A stretch of DNA of 64,000 bases from Shewanella fodinae (lineage in GTDB: Bacteria > Pseudomonadota > Gammaproteobacteria > Enterobacterales > Shewanellaceae), in NCBI RefSeq assembly GCF_014651955.1, contig NZ_BMXW01000008.1, forward strand, positions 43,589 to 107,588, in the 5' to 3' direction. The notes beneath the pieces are model-generated. The model had not been told where the DNA came from. It worked only from the letters and a program-made list of their open reading frames with translations, and made no database searches. Of this stretch, positions 10,473-25,334 are shown piece by piece (the first letter of the stretch is position 1; each line of letters starts with the position of its first letter). The position numbers were made by a program, and so were the translations under genes.

Positions 10473-10928
10473 CTAGGGTTCTGTCGAGTCAATCGCATTG
10501 GCTTTACAGTGCTTGGTGCTAAAAAAATCATCTTTACTGCAACGCCAACTCAAGCGGGCTTTATGCAGTTCCCAATTACCGGCTTTTTTGTCCAACGCTA
10601 AGATCAATAACAGCTGTGGATGACCAAGTTTAGGCGGCCTGACACTGTAGGTGATGACTTGTCCTTGATACTCTTTTGATTTCACCAGTTCGAAACTAGC
10701 GCCTGCATATTGTTGGCTGATGAGCTTGGGGTCGTGACTCCAGGCAACCTGCTGTTGCTGCGCTTGTGCCAAGGTCTTATTGAAATGATTGACGGGCTGC
10801 GTTGCGTAAGATAGCACCATCGGCGCTTCTGGTAATGCCTGATGAGCGATTGTTTCCAACGTGGCGGCCGCCTTACCACAGTAAAGTAGCAACAAACCTA
10901 AGATTACGCCGGTTAAAAAACGCCCCAT
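10473..10928 (-). CDS. Secreted hypothetical protein
   Basis: About 151 residues. The N-terminus (MGRFLTGVILGLLLLYCGKAAA) looks like a signal peptide or a lipoprotein-like leader with Cys 17, so the protein is probably exported. The mature part contains two cysteines near the C-terminus (WRCSKDDFFSTKHC). I recognise no family. The ATG at 10928 has AGAGG six bases upstream; a GTG two codons earlier is less likely. Confidence 0.65.
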   Translation of the reverse strand: MGRFLTGVILGLLLLYCGKAAATLETIAHQALPEAPMVLSYATQPVNHFNKTLAQAQQQQVAWSHDPKLISQQYAGASFELVKSKEYQGQVITYSVRPPKLGHPQLLLILALDKKAGNWELHKARLSWRCSKDDFFSTKHCKANAIDSTEP

Positions 10929-11019
10929 GAACACCTCTTTCTTTCATACAACGCGAGCTATTTAGGTAGTCTCTCCTGTCTATTGGGACTGCTGTTGAAT
11001 GAAAGAGTTCCTTCAGCGC

Positions 11020-11493
11020 TTACTGAACTGCTAGTTGGTCTGCCATCGTCTGGTAGTCAATGAAATCTTGATGTTTGATTACCCGGTGATTCAACATATC
11101 CAGATTGAGGGTAGTGACGCCAGGGATAGCGATATCGATAATTTTCCCGGGTTTACCGAACTGCTCTCCCGGGCCTTTGAAGTGATAGTTACCTATCATG
11201 ACCACTAATGACCCCGAGTTGAACATATGCTCGATGTTGAATTCGTATTCCAATACGCCACGATGTGCCCGTTCTAGAAATTCTATGATATGGCGAGAGC
11301 CGGTGTAACTGCGGCCTGCTGTGACATCAATAAAAACACTGTCACGGTTGTAAAAGGTTTCCAGCTTCTGATAATCGTGATTGGTGTAGGCGTCGATATA
11401 GCTCATGGCCATCTGTTGTTCTCGCGGCATTTCACTGTTATCCGCCAACAAAGGGAAAGCTATCATGACTAAAATCAACCACAGATAACGCAA
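11020..11493 (-). CDS. SnoaL/NTF2-like fold periplasmic protein
   Basis: About 157 residues from a TTG start preceded by GGAAGAG. It has a signal-peptide-like N-terminus (LRYLWLILVMIAFPLLA) and a mature domain with the NTF2/SnoaL pattern: AMSYIDAYTNHDYQKLETFYNRDSVF, then RHIIEFLERAH, then strands ending in HQDFIDY. Such folds bind small ligands or act as enzymes; no catalytic assignment is possible. The reading frame stays open to 11640, but that extra N-terminal stretch looks non-conserved and would bury the signal peptide. Confidence 0.65.
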   Translation of the reverse strand: MRYLWLILVMIAFPLLADNSEMPREQQMAMSYIDAYTNHDYQKLETFYNRDSVFIDVTAGRSYTGSRHIIEFLERAHRGVLEYEFNIEHMFNSGSLVVMIGNYHFKGPGEQFGKPGKIIDIAIPGVTTLNLDMLNHRVIKHQDFIDYQTMADQLAVQ

Positions 11494-11712
11494 ACTATTT
11501 TCTCTTCCGGACAATTGTTGATACAAGATGCTGCGACATAGATACCGTTGCGGATAGTGTCGTCCGGACTGTATAAAAAATACCATCAGCAGAAATCCGG
11601 AGGGTTTTGGCATAATGCCTTGTGCTCTAGAGCGAATCAACCCTCAGGGCACAGGGAAATGTCAGCAACGGTCAATCTTGGGTAAAACGGCGGCAACACT
11701 GCGTCGCAATGT

Positions 11713-12093
11713 TTAAATATCATCCATTTGTTGCAAATGGATGTTAAGTGCATCCACTGAAATACGAATTTCCAGCACGGATAGAACCAATGAATACAAC
11801 AGAAGCAGCAGACTGCCACCAAAAACCAGCGAACCAGCCTGATTGAACCCCAGATAAATCAGTATCATACATAGCACGCATAAGGCGAAACTGGAAACGC
11901 CAGCTTCCTGCATGCGTCTGATGATCACAATCCGCCGTCGCAGATTTTTCAGTTGTTCACTGGCTACTGGCTTTTCCGCTGCGCTGAGGCTGCGGATCAG
12001 TGCTGCCAGCGAGAAAAAACGGTTGGTATATGCCAGCAGTAGCAGCGAAATCGCCGGGAATAACAGCGCTGGAGTGGTCAGCGATATAGACAT
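11713..12093 (-). CDS. DUF2721 membrane protein
   Basis: About 126 residues with the DUF2721 opening LTTPALLFPAISLLLLAYTNRF followed by a charged loop (RRRIVIIRRMQEAG) and two C-terminal transmembrane helices. Function is unknown in the family. ATG 12093 has GGAACAA directly upstream; the frame extends 11 codons further but without support. It lies downstream of the CbiB-like gene on the same strand. Confidence 0.8.
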   Translation of the reverse strand: MSISLTTPALLFPAISLLLLAYTNRFFSLAALIRSLSAAEKPVASEQLKNLRRRIVIIRRMQEAGVSSFALCVLCMILIYLGFNQAGSLVFGGSLLLLLYSLVLSVLEIRISVDALNIHLQQMDDI

Positions 12094-12154
12094 TTGTTCC
12101 AGCACGATATCTCTCCTGAATTCCATAAAACGACAAACGTATTATATGAAGCTT

Positions 12155-13141
12155 TTAATGGGCGTGAAACCAGCGTAGAACTACCCAAATCACAGGAATG
12201 GCACAGAGCAAAATTAACCAGAAGGCCATTGCAGCTTTTACCAGACTACGAGCGCGGTCAATATCAGCCGCTAACGGCAAGCTACCAAAACGATAACGGT
12301 TGCTATTGATCTTGTTGCCTGTGTATTTTTGTGGTCCTCCCAGCTCAATATGCAGCATCGCTGCGCTTAAAGCATATAGTTGCTGGTAGCTGTTAAGTTC
12401 AGGGTTCTGCACAACAGGGAAGCGTTTAAACAGCCAGGGTAAGCCTCCGTTAATCGCCAAAGAGAATCGCCATAGCCATGAGGGTAGCCAGAACAACATC
12501 TGATTAGCCCAACTTAATGGTTGACTGAAATAACGGTAGCGGGGGGCTTGTGGCCACCAGCGTTGCTGTAGTTGCCACAGCATGGCGAGCAGCAAACAAA
12601 CCGGAGCACCAAATAATATATAAGCCAGCAAACTTGCCAGCAGTCGATAAGCGGGCATCGTCACCAGCGTTTCAATGGTGGTTTTGGCAATACCTGTTTC
12701 AGACAACTCCTCGGTATCACGGGCGACCCAAGACGACAACCGACTTCTGGCGAGCACTTTGTCTTGTGCTTTTAAAGACTGACTGATCTCAGCTGCAACG
12801 CCAACAAAGCGCAGATCCTGCAGACAAAAATAGAGGAGCAGCATTTCAAAAAACCACGGATATACCGCCAGATATAACAGCAGTGAGCTAATTACCCAAA
12901 AGGGTAATATCAGTAGCAGTAATGCTAATATCCCCGCCAGTGCCTGTTGGTTGGCCGCACGGTTGGTATGCAGCACTTTCGCCGCAAGCGCATTTGCCAG
13001 TTCTCCCAACCATAGTAATGGCTGAAAATGCGCTGGCAGTGGCAGCAGTTTTATCGCCAGTAATGGCACCAGCATCGTGGCGAAATAACGCAGTAATTCG
13101 CCATCTTCAGTCAGCAACTTATTGATAAAGGTCGCCAGCAT
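12155..13141 (-). CDS. Divergent CbiB/CobD-family membrane protein
   Basis: A 328-residue polytopic membrane protein. Two stretches align with CbiB, the adenosylcobinamide-phosphate synthase of cobalamin synthesis. One is RSRLSSWVARDTEEL followed by TTIETLV, the other IELGGPQKYTGNKI. However, the CbiB segment VETVAENTVDG is replaced by an unrelated sequence (IETLVTMPAYR), and the NTLDSMVGYK-type segment is absent. No cob genes are nearby. It begins 9 bases after mtnN. I therefore call the family but not the enzyme activity. AmpE/CobD-like signalling proteins are an alternative. Confidence 0.75.
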   Translation of the reverse strand: MLATFINKLLTEDGELLRYFATMLVPLLAIKLLPLPAHFQPLLWLGELANALAAKVLHTNRAANQQALAGILALLLLILPFWVISSLLLYLAVYPWFFEMLLLYFCLQDLRFVGVAAEISQSLKAQDKVLARSRLSSWVARDTEELSETGIAKTTIETLVTMPAYRLLASLLAYILFGAPVCLLLAMLWQLQQRWWPQAPRYRYFSQPLSWANQMLFWLPSWLWRFSLAINGGLPWLFKRFPVVQNPELNSYQQLYALSAAMLHIELGGPQKYTGNKINSNRYRFGSLPLAADIDRARSLVKAAMAFWLILLCAIPVIWVVLRWFHAH

Positions 13142-13150
13142 CAGTTTGGC

Positions 13151-13843
13151 TCAGAGGTGATGTAACATGCCAATCACCATCAACGCCGAATGCTTGCCCG
13201 CTTTTACGAGGTAAGCATCAAAGTCGACTGGTGAATTGTTGTTGGCATTGTCAGACAGTGAACGGATCACCACAAAGGGCACCTTAAACTGATGGCACAC
13301 CTGCGCAACTGCAGCGCCTTCCATTTCGCATGCGGCCATTTGCGGGAAATGCTGACGCATGATAGCAGTGCGCTCAGGATCGCAGATAAAACTATCTCCC
13401 GTGCAGATCTGACCGGTAACCGCTTGCACTTCACCTAAGCCGACGACGGCCTGTTTGGCGGCAGCAACCAGCTTGGTATCCGCGATAAAGGCCGCAGGTT
13501 GTTGTGCCATTTGACCCATTTCATAACCAAAGGCGGTGACATCAACATCGTGATAACGCAGTTCGTTGGAAATGACGATGTCACCGATATTCAGTTCATC
13601 CACAAAACCACCAGCTGAACCGGTGTTGATAACCGCATCAACGGCAAATTTTTCGATGAGCAGGCTGGTTGCCACCGCTGCGGCTACTTTGCCAATTCCT
13701 GAGCGAGTGATAACAACGTCCTTACCCGCCAGTCGGCCACTGACAAATTCCACCGCTCCGAGGGTGACAGTGTGTGGACTCTGCAGTTCGGCAATCAGGT
13801 GTGCAACTTCCGGCTCCATCGCGCCGATGATCCCAATCTTCAT
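13151..13843 (-). CDS. mtnN: 5'-methylthioadenosine/S-adenosylhomocysteine nucleosidase
   Basis: Hydrolyses MTA, SAH and 5'-deoxyadenosine, freeing adenine and recycling SAM by-products. In the LuxS route it also supplies S-ribosylhomocysteine. The 230-residue protein has the N-terminal [10 protein letters not shown] with Glu 12, the [12 protein letters not shown] substrate loop and the catalytic Asp in RSLSDNA. It is the first gene before the CbiB-like gene and lies downstream of the gltD terminator. Confidence 0.96.
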   Translation of the reverse strand: MKIGIIGAMEPEVAHLIAELQSPHTVTLGAVEFVSGRLAGKDVVITRSGIGKVAAAVATSLLIEKFAVDAVINTGSAGGFVDELNIGDIVISNELRYHDVDVTAFGYEMGQMAQQPAAFIADTKLVAAAKQAVVGLGEVQAVTGQICTGDSFICDPERTAIMRQHFPQMAACEMEGAAVAQVCHQFKVPFVVIRSLSDNANNNSPVDFDAYLVKAGKHSALMVIGMLHHL

Positions 13844-13906
13844 GGATAAACCTTTATTAATTCAGATAGAAAAACGGCTCAATATACCATAGTGAATGGC
13901 GGCCAC

Positions 13907-13940
13907 AAAAAAATGCGCATCGCGGTAATGCGGATGCGCA
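13907..13940 (-). terminator. Terminator after gltBD
   Basis: TGCGCATC (13914-13921) pairs with GATGCGCA (13933-13940). On the minus strand the stem is followed by seven T (complement of 13907-13913). It separates gltD from mtnN. Confidence 0.85.
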
Positions 13941-13965
13941 ATAGGGAGAAAAATAGGCCTTGTTG

Positions 13966-19828
<5,863 letters not shown>

Positions 19829-20288
19829 ACAAACCCCCAACTAAACACCCACATACTGCGCTATAGCAACAATGTTCTATAGATATGCACCCGAACGAAC
19901 CAAATTATCCTGAGACTCTTCAAAGGTCAAACCAAAAAATTGCATATATAGAATTAAAATAACGGTATTTTATAAAGAATTTTTAATTATGTTCCGTTAA
20001 CGTCAACTGTATTTTTAATCGTATAACATTATGAATAAAAAGAAATTTATAAAGTTATTAAAAAAATAGATACGTTAAATTAACATACTATTGTAGCGAA
20101 GAAGTAGGACTGTTTGCTGTTTTTTTAGGCAAAAAAATAATAACTAATTAGTCAATTTGTGTGAGTAACTATGCAAAATGATGTGGATTGTGGGAACATA
20201 ACGTATATCAGTGAAGTTTGATGTGGGGCAATACGCTGTGTAATGGTGGTTGTTAAGCTAGCGGTTTTTTAGTGTAGCGCAGTAGCTT
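19829..20288. other. AT-rich divergent region between gltB and yhcC
   Basis: A stretch of 460 bases without a gene. The part from about 19920 to 20160 is strikingly AT-rich with many A and T tracts. One is a T7-AGGC-A7 palindrome near 20117-20136. It must hold the gltB promoter, and the tracts suit binding by H-NS-, IHF- or Lrp-like proteins, but I found no specific operator that I can name. Confidence 0.5.
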
Positions 20289-21200
20289 ATGGGACTGGAT
20301 GACTTTGTCTCAACATTTGCAATGTATTGTCAGCAGCGATTTGGTGAAGGTGTGCAGAAGCTGACACTAGATGCGAATTTTACCTGTCCAAACCGTGATG
20401 GCACATTGGGTCGTGGCGGTTGTACCTTTTGTAATGTGGCATCGTTTACTTATGTACTTGGTAGTGAGCAATCGATAACAACACAATTGTCTGAGGGAAA
20501 GCAGCGACTACGGGCAAAAGCTTCGAAATTTTTAGCCTATTTCCAGGCATATACCAGCACTTATGAGGAATATGCTGTACTGCAGCAGCGTTATGATGAA
20601 GCGCTAGCGAGTACCGATTTGGTCGGCTTATGTGTTGGGAGTCGACCAGATTGTTTACCCGACAAGGTGCTCGATCTATTGCTGGCGTATCAGCAGCAGG
20701 GACACGAAGTATGGTTAGAACTGGGATTGCAAAGTGCTCACGATGACACGTTGAAGCGGATTAACCGTGGTCACGATTTTGCTACCTATGTAGATGCGGT
20801 GGAGCGTGCTCGCAAACGAGGGTTGAAAGTTTGTACCCATCTGATCCTCGGTTTACCTGGAGAGGATAATATCATGCACTTGCAGACCTTACAGCGCGTA
20901 CTGGCCGTGGGTGTTGACGGCCTAAAACTACATCCGTTACATATTGTAGAGGGTAGTACCATGGCAAAGGCTTGGCGCTGTGGGCGGTTATTGCCACCCA
21001 CTATGGAACAGTACGCTGCTAGTGCCGGTGAATTAATTCGTCATACGCCTAGAGACATTATATTCCATCGTGTTACCGCTTATGCTAAGCCTCCTGTGTT
21101 GCTGGCACCACAGTGGTGCAGTAGTCGCTGGAAAGGGTTAAATGCGGTTGTGCAGGAACTGGCGCGTGCTGGTGGGCAAGGGTCTGCATTATCTCGCTGA
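20289..21200 (+). CDS. yhcC: Radical SAM protein YhcC, TIGR01212 family
   Basis: A 303-residue predicted radical SAM enzyme of unknown substrate. The cluster-binding region is CPNRDGTLGRGGCTFC near residues 36-51, the family's unusual spacing, followed by elements typical of an Elp3-like fold (GSRPDCLPD, LELGLQSAHDDTLKRINRGHD). The gene sits divergently from gltB as in E. coli, where yhcC lies between gltB and arcB. Here the next gene is a stand-alone Hpt protein. Confidence 0.9.
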   Translation: MGLDDFVSTFAMYCQQRFGEGVQKLTLDANFTCPNRDGTLGRGGCTFCNVASFTYVLGSEQSITTQLSEGKQRLRAKASKFLAYFQAYTSTYEEYAVLQQRYDEALASTDLVGLCVGSRPDCLPDKVLDLLLAYQQQGHEVWLELGLQSAHDDTLKRINRGHDFATYVDAVERARKRGLKVCTHLILGLPGEDNIMHLQTLQRVLAVGVDGLKLHPLHIVEGSTMAKAWRCGRLLPPTMEQYAASAGELIRHTPRDIIFHRVTAYAKPPVLLAPQWCSSRWKGLNAVVQELARAGGQGSALSR

Positions 21201-21334
21201 TTTTAAAATTCTTTATAAAGTTTGTCGGCATATTGTTAACAGTTGGCTATCCGATGGGAATCGATGGCTTTTAAGTTGCGCTCAACTTTTTACTGGGTAT
21301 GATGTGGTAAATTTAGACGTCAAGGAGCGCCTGT

Positions 21335-21700
21335 ATGGCTACCTCGGATTTGGAAACGATACTGGACCTTAACACTTTGGAACAATACTGTAGCGCCATT
21401 GGTGCTGGGACTCTGCTCAAGAGCGTGGTGTTGTTTGAACAGTTGTTACCTGAGTATCTGAGCAATCTGCAACAGGCTGCTGGAGCAAATAATAAAGAGC
21501 AACTTTGCTCTGAAGCGCATAAATTTAAAGGCGCCGCTGGATCAGTGGGTCTGAAGCGCGTCCATTATTACGCTCAGTTATTACAACATGGCGAAGATCC
21601 TGAATGGGATAATCAACATCAGGCGTGGTTACAGCAAATTTTGACCGAGGTTACGGCAGATTTGCAGCAGTTGAAGTCATTTCTGGAAGCCAAAGCCTGA
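21335..21700 (+). CDS. hptA: Stand-alone histidine phosphotransfer protein HptA
   Basis: A 121-residue single Hpt domain. The phosphorylatable His is residue 62 in EAHKFKGAAGSVGL, within a helical bundle. In Shewanella, HptA relays phosphate from the ArcS sensor kinase to ArcA, replacing the Hpt domain that in E. coli is the end of ArcB. The position immediately after yhcC is where E. coli has arcB, so the gene looks like an arcB remnant (inference). The ATG at 21335 is preceded by AAGGAG. Confidence 0.9.
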   Translation: MATSDLETILDLNTLEQYCSAIGAGTLLKSVVLFEQLLPEYLSNLQQAAGANNKEQLCSEAHKFKGAAGSVGLKRVHYYAQLLQHGEDPEWDNQHQAWLQQILTEVTADLQQLKSFLEAKA

Positions 21701-21866
21701 CATCTGTGGCATCAGTCCCTCGGCGTCATATATAACGATTCATTACGCTGCGGTACGGTGGCGCCTATCTCGTAAGCTTTTGTCGCGAAGATGGCTACTG
21801 CCCAGCGGCACTTTTGTGGTAATTTGGTCACATCTCCCTAGGGAGCACCAGTCGGAAACGGATGCG

Positions 21867-22775
21867 ATGAAACCTTTGCCCAGTTTGAAAAACCTTTATT
21901 ATTTGGTCAATCTGCATCAGGAGCAGAATTTCAATCGTGCTGCCGGTATTTGTCACGTTAGCCAATCGACGCTGTCCAGCGGCATCCAGAATCTGGAAGA
22001 ACAACTTGGTTATCAACTGATTGAGCGCGATCATAAGTCGTTTATGTTTACCGCCATCGGCGAAGAAGTTGTGCAACGGGCACTGAAAATTCTCACCGAT
22101 GTGGATGACCTAGTGGAATTAGTGAAAAATCAGGGCGAACCCATGACCGGGGAAATCCGTTTAGGGTGTATCCCAACCATTGCCCCATTCTTGTTGAGTC
22201 GTTTAGTCAAACAGTGCCACGAAAATTACCCTCAGCTCAGTTTGTTATTGAAAGAAGATACTACCGAACGGTTATTAGCCGCATTGGGTAAGGGCGAGTT
22301 AGATCTGTTGTTGCTAGCATTGCCCGCTGACGTGACAGGCTATCACAGCATGAAAGTGGGAATAGACCCCTTTAAAATGGTGATCCACAAAGATCTTGCT
22401 GACTCAGTGCATGAACCAGTGGATTATCAGGCATTGCCCGATGAAAGTATTTTCTTGCTGCAAACTGAGCATTGTATTACCGGTCACGCTATCAGCGCCT
22501 GTCAGTTGGGCGATAGTCGTAAGGTCAATCCTTTCGCTGCTACCAGTTTGCACACACTGGTACAGATGGTAAACAGCAAATTGGGGACAACTTTTTTACC
22601 ACAGATGGCAATTGACGCCGGCATTCTTAACGATACGGACTTGACGGTGCTGGCACCTCCTGGAGAGGCTCCCTACCGCGAAATCGGTCTGGTGTGGCGG
22701 CAGACAACGAGTCGTATTCGCACTTTCAGGGCGTTAGGACTGGAAGTGCAGAAGCTATTACAGCAGAAACTCTAA
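21867..22775 (+). CDS. oxyR: Peroxide-sensing LysR-type regulator OxyR
   Basis: A 302-residue LysR-family regulator with an N-terminal winged HTH (NFNRAAGICHVSQSTLSSGIQNLEEQLG) and a C-terminal sensor domain. C203 and C212 in CITGHAISAC keep the nine-residue spacing of the E. coli redox pair C199/C208, which supports OxyR over other LysR proteins. The ATG at 21867 starts at MKPLPSLKNL; an in-frame TTG at 21780 is rejected because it precedes the HTH by an unconserved stretch. The next gene, cyaC, converges with it 10 bases away. Confidence 0.93.
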   Translation: MKPLPSLKNLYYLVNLHQEQNFNRAAGICHVSQSTLSSGIQNLEEQLGYQLIERDHKSFMFTAIGEEVVQRALKILTDVDDLVELVKNQGEPMTGEIRLGCIPTIAPFLLSRLVKQCHENYPQLSLLLKEDTTERLLAALGKGELDLLLLALPADVTGYHSMKVGIDPFKMVIHKDLADSVHEPVDYQALPDESIFLLQTEHCITGHAISACQLGDSRKVNPFAATSLHTLVQMVNSKLGTTFLPQMAIDAGILNDTDLTVLAPPGEAPYREIGLVWRQTTSRIRTFRALGLEVQKLLQQKL

Positions 22776-22785
22776 TACGTAGGGG

Positions 22786-23859
22786 TTAGCCTTGCTTGGG
22801 TTTGACACCGTACACTTCAATTGAGTGTTGTTTGCCTTTGAGTTTTACCGGACCGAGGTTGGTGAGTTGGTACTCGCTATGGTCATTTTCTAGACGGGCA
22901 ACTAATGCACCAGACAGCAGCATCCGTTGTCCCAGCGGGTTACACTGATCCTGCAACCGCGCTAATGTGTTGATCACATCGCTAAAGAAGCTGATCTCTT
23001 GTTTCTGCACCCCAACCACGGCGGCAACTACCTGACCGCAATGGGCTGCCGCTTTGAATTTTGGCACAAAACCATACTGCTCTTCAAAGTAACGACGTTG
23101 CCAGTTGAGTTGTTGGCTAAATTCAAAATACACGTTCATGCAGCGATCATTGATGATCCCTTGCGACAGTGGCCAATGGATCAACACCGCATCACCCATA
23201 TAACGATAAATTTCAGCATCATTGTTGGTAATGGTTTCTGACAACAAGCTGAAACAGTCTTGAATCAATCGGCTGAACCGATAATCCCCCAGTGATTCAG
23301 CGTGGGTGGTGGACGCCACCATGTCTATGTATAGGAACAGCCGCTGTTCATAGCGGGGACGATGATATTTCCCCATGCCAATGTTTAGCAGAATTCGTGG
23401 CCCCACCAGTAACGCCATCTGCTCAATGAACGCCAGCCCGACCCGGACCACCACCAGATAAATCATCAACGCTTGGAATGACGGGCTGTAGAGAATATGT
23501 ATCGTCAGCATCTGCCGCAAGGTGGCAATATGGTTTTCAATCGCCCACATATTTAGATACTGAGTCATGTATGCCAGCGTGGTGGCGCCTAACAGCAGGA
23601 ATAAGCCCTTAAAGATAACCGAGAAGATATAAGGCAGCCGGTTAATAGCGCTGAAATCTGCAATCAGGTTCGACATCCAGTGCAGACTGCCGAAAATAAT
23701 CCCCATGTACACCGCGAGCGTGGCCAAATCCCCTGAGCCAACAGCCCATTGGGGCAACTCAGTCGATTGGGAATAACGGAAAAATACGAAGGCTGACATT
23801 GCTCCGGTCCAGGCCAGAATGGCGAACAGAAGTTTCTTTGCCTGTACACGTGCTCTCAC
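22786..23859 (-). CDS. cyaC: Membrane-bound class III adenylate cyclase
   Basis: The 357-residue protein has a hydrophobic N-terminal half with about six transmembrane helices (residues 8-155) and a C-terminal class III nucleotide cyclase domain from about residue 172. Metal-binding Asp residues are visible at 179 (FLYIDMVAST) and 223 (RYMGDAVLIHW), with the later AAAHCGQVVAAVVG strand. In Shewanella oneidensis the matching gene, CyaC, makes the cAMP used by CRP in anaerobic respiration. That role here is transferred by family and position. Confidence 0.88.
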   Translation of the reverse strand: MRARVQAKKLLFAILAWTGAMSAFVFFRYSQSTELPQWAVGSGDLATLAVYMGIIFGSLHWMSNLIADFSAINRLPYIFSVIFKGLFLLLGATTLAYMTQYLNMWAIENHIATLRQMLTIHILYSPSFQALMIYLVVVRVGLAFIEQMALLVGPRILLNIGMGKYHRPRYEQRLFLYIDMVASTTHAESLGDYRFSRLIQDCFSLLSETITNNDAEIYRYMGDAVLIHWPLSQGIINDRCMNVYFEFSQQLNWQRRYFEEQYGFVPKFKAAAHCGQVVAAVVGVQKQEISFFSDVINTLARLQDQCNPLGQRMLLSGALVARLENDHSEYQLTNLGPVKLKGKQHSIEVYGVKPKQG

Positions 23860-23982
23860 GGATTGGGACAGATCCTACAATTTCATTGGCTTATATAAGA
23901 GGCGGTAGTTTATCGATATCAACAGGGCGATTCCAGTGATAAATGTGATCTATATCAAACCAATCTCATATCTTTTGTGTGA

Positions 23983-24657
23983 CTAGCCAAAATATTGTCG
24001 CAGTATTTGGCGAGTAAAGGCGGTTTTCAGATAGAACCCTCGAGGATTCGTCAGTTGCAGGCTACCATCTGCGGCTATGCTCTCGGTGAGGGTGCGACTG
24101 TTGGCGGCCTTTGGACGCAATTGCAGCACTTCACCATGACGCGCTGTAATGCTTGAAACCTTACCAAGACTGATCAGTTCCATGATCTCTTCCCAGTCTT
24201 GTTGTAATAGGCGTTGCTGCTCCGCGTCGGGGCGCCAAAGAATCGGCATGCCGATGCGCCTATCTGCGGGCGCGAGCGTTCTGTCGCCCTGAACGGGTAT
24301 CCACAGTACCTGCTGTAATTTGTGATATACCAAGCTTTGCTGCCAACGCAGGCCGGTAATATTGACTAATGGCGCGACACAGACGTAAGTGGTTTCTAAT
24401 GGCTGTCCCTGAACATCCACCGGAATGCTCTTTAACTCCACACCCAAATGTAAAAAATCCTGTTGCGGTTTAGAGCCAGCATTTGCTCCCAACGCCATTT
24501 CCAATAATTGTCCAGGCCAGCCTTTATCACGGCGCAGGTTTTGGGGGGCGGTTTGTCCAAGCGACAACGCCAACTGCCCAAGTGTGAGTCCTGCCAGTGA
24601 CTCCGCGCGTTGCAGCAATTGTTCAACGGATTCTGGCGGGGGAATAATGGTATTCAT
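23983..24657 (-). CDS. mutH: DNA mismatch repair endonuclease MutH
   Basis: Nicks the unmethylated strand at hemimethylated GATC sites when activated by MutS-MutL. The 224-residue protein has the restriction-like active-site pattern D67, E74, K76 (DFLHLGVELKS), which matches E. coli D70/E77/K79 spacing. Its presence implies Dam methylation in the organism. It is divergent from rppH across a long gap, the same arrangement as in E. coli. Confidence 0.96.
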   Translation of the reverse strand: MNTIIPPPESVEQLLQRAESLAGLTLGQLALSLGQTAPQNLRRDKGWPGQLLEMALGANAGSKPQQDFLHLGVELKSIPVDVQGQPLETTYVCVAPLVNITGLRWQQSLVYHKLQQVLWIPVQGDRTLAPADRRIGMPILWRPDAEQQRLLQQDWEEIMELISLGKVSSITARHGEVLQLRPKAANSRTLTESIAADGSLQLTNPRGFYLKTAFTRQILRQYFG

Positions 24658-24848
24658 GAGGTGATTTTACCTGAATTCGCATCAGCAACAATGACGTTCA
24701 AAATCTGTTCAGTACGATAAATACATTGCTAAGTTATGCATCATACTAACTTATCATATTAATTTATAAATATTTTTATTTCTTGAGAAAACCTATGACG
24801 ATGTTTTTCCCCATTTACTCGCCGGATTTTCCATAGTTGCCAACATCT

Positions 24849-25232
24849 TTATCCACAGCTTTATGGGATAAATCAGAGTGACAGCTAACTTACGACACTT
24901 TCAATCTAAATTACACTTTAAAGAGTGATATTTTAATCTCTTTATTTTATTGATATGGCGGGGTTGTCGCAAATGACATTTGTGAATAAGCTTGAATTTA
25001 TCCATGGCGAAATTTTCAACACTAGTATTGCTGTGCTACTCAGTTGATGCACCAACTACAATTAAATTAATTAATATTAATAGGTTGTGTAACTATTTTG
25101 GTGGGAGGGTGACGGCTATAAATTCGATGTTATGCAACTTTCCAATGCTTTCTCCCGGTAGTTAACAAGTTTGTCCACAGATATTGTGGATAGTGTGATA
25201 GACATAGGAAGCGGCGTAATTGATGTGCATAA
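24849..25232. promoter_or_regulatory. Cluster of DnaA-box-like sites, possible DARS2 counterpart
   Basis: The 677-base gap between mutH and rppH has no gene. It holds one perfect DnaA box TTATCCACA (24849-24857, +). Near-boxes are TTATTCACA (24981-24989, -), TTATCCATG (24998-25006, +), TTGTCCACA (25171-25179, +), CTATCCACA (25185-25193, -) and TTATGCACA (25224-25232, -). The boxes at 25171 and 25185 face each other. An IHF-like sequence lies at 24943-24955. As I recall, E. coli DARS2, which regenerates ATP-DnaA, lies beside mutH in the same gene context. The function here is inference. Confidence 0.6.
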
Positions 25233-25334
25233 AGTGGCGACAGATAGCGAAAGCTTTGATAACTGCTAATTGCTGCCACGCAAGCTTTGTGAAACAATCG
25301 ATGCATTGAAATTTCTGAAGTTTTCGGAGTCCAT

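Noticed and set aside
21780-21866. TTG-initiated longer OxyR
   Set aside because: LysR proteins begin a few residues before the HTH; ATG 21867 gives a length of 302, close to E. coli OxyR.
24658-25334. Replication origin oriC
   Set aside because: DnaA boxes occur, but the gene context (mutH, rppH) is not that of gammaproteobacterial oriC, no 13-mer array is clear, and dnaA, gidA/mnmG and rsmG are absent. DARS2-like is a better reading.
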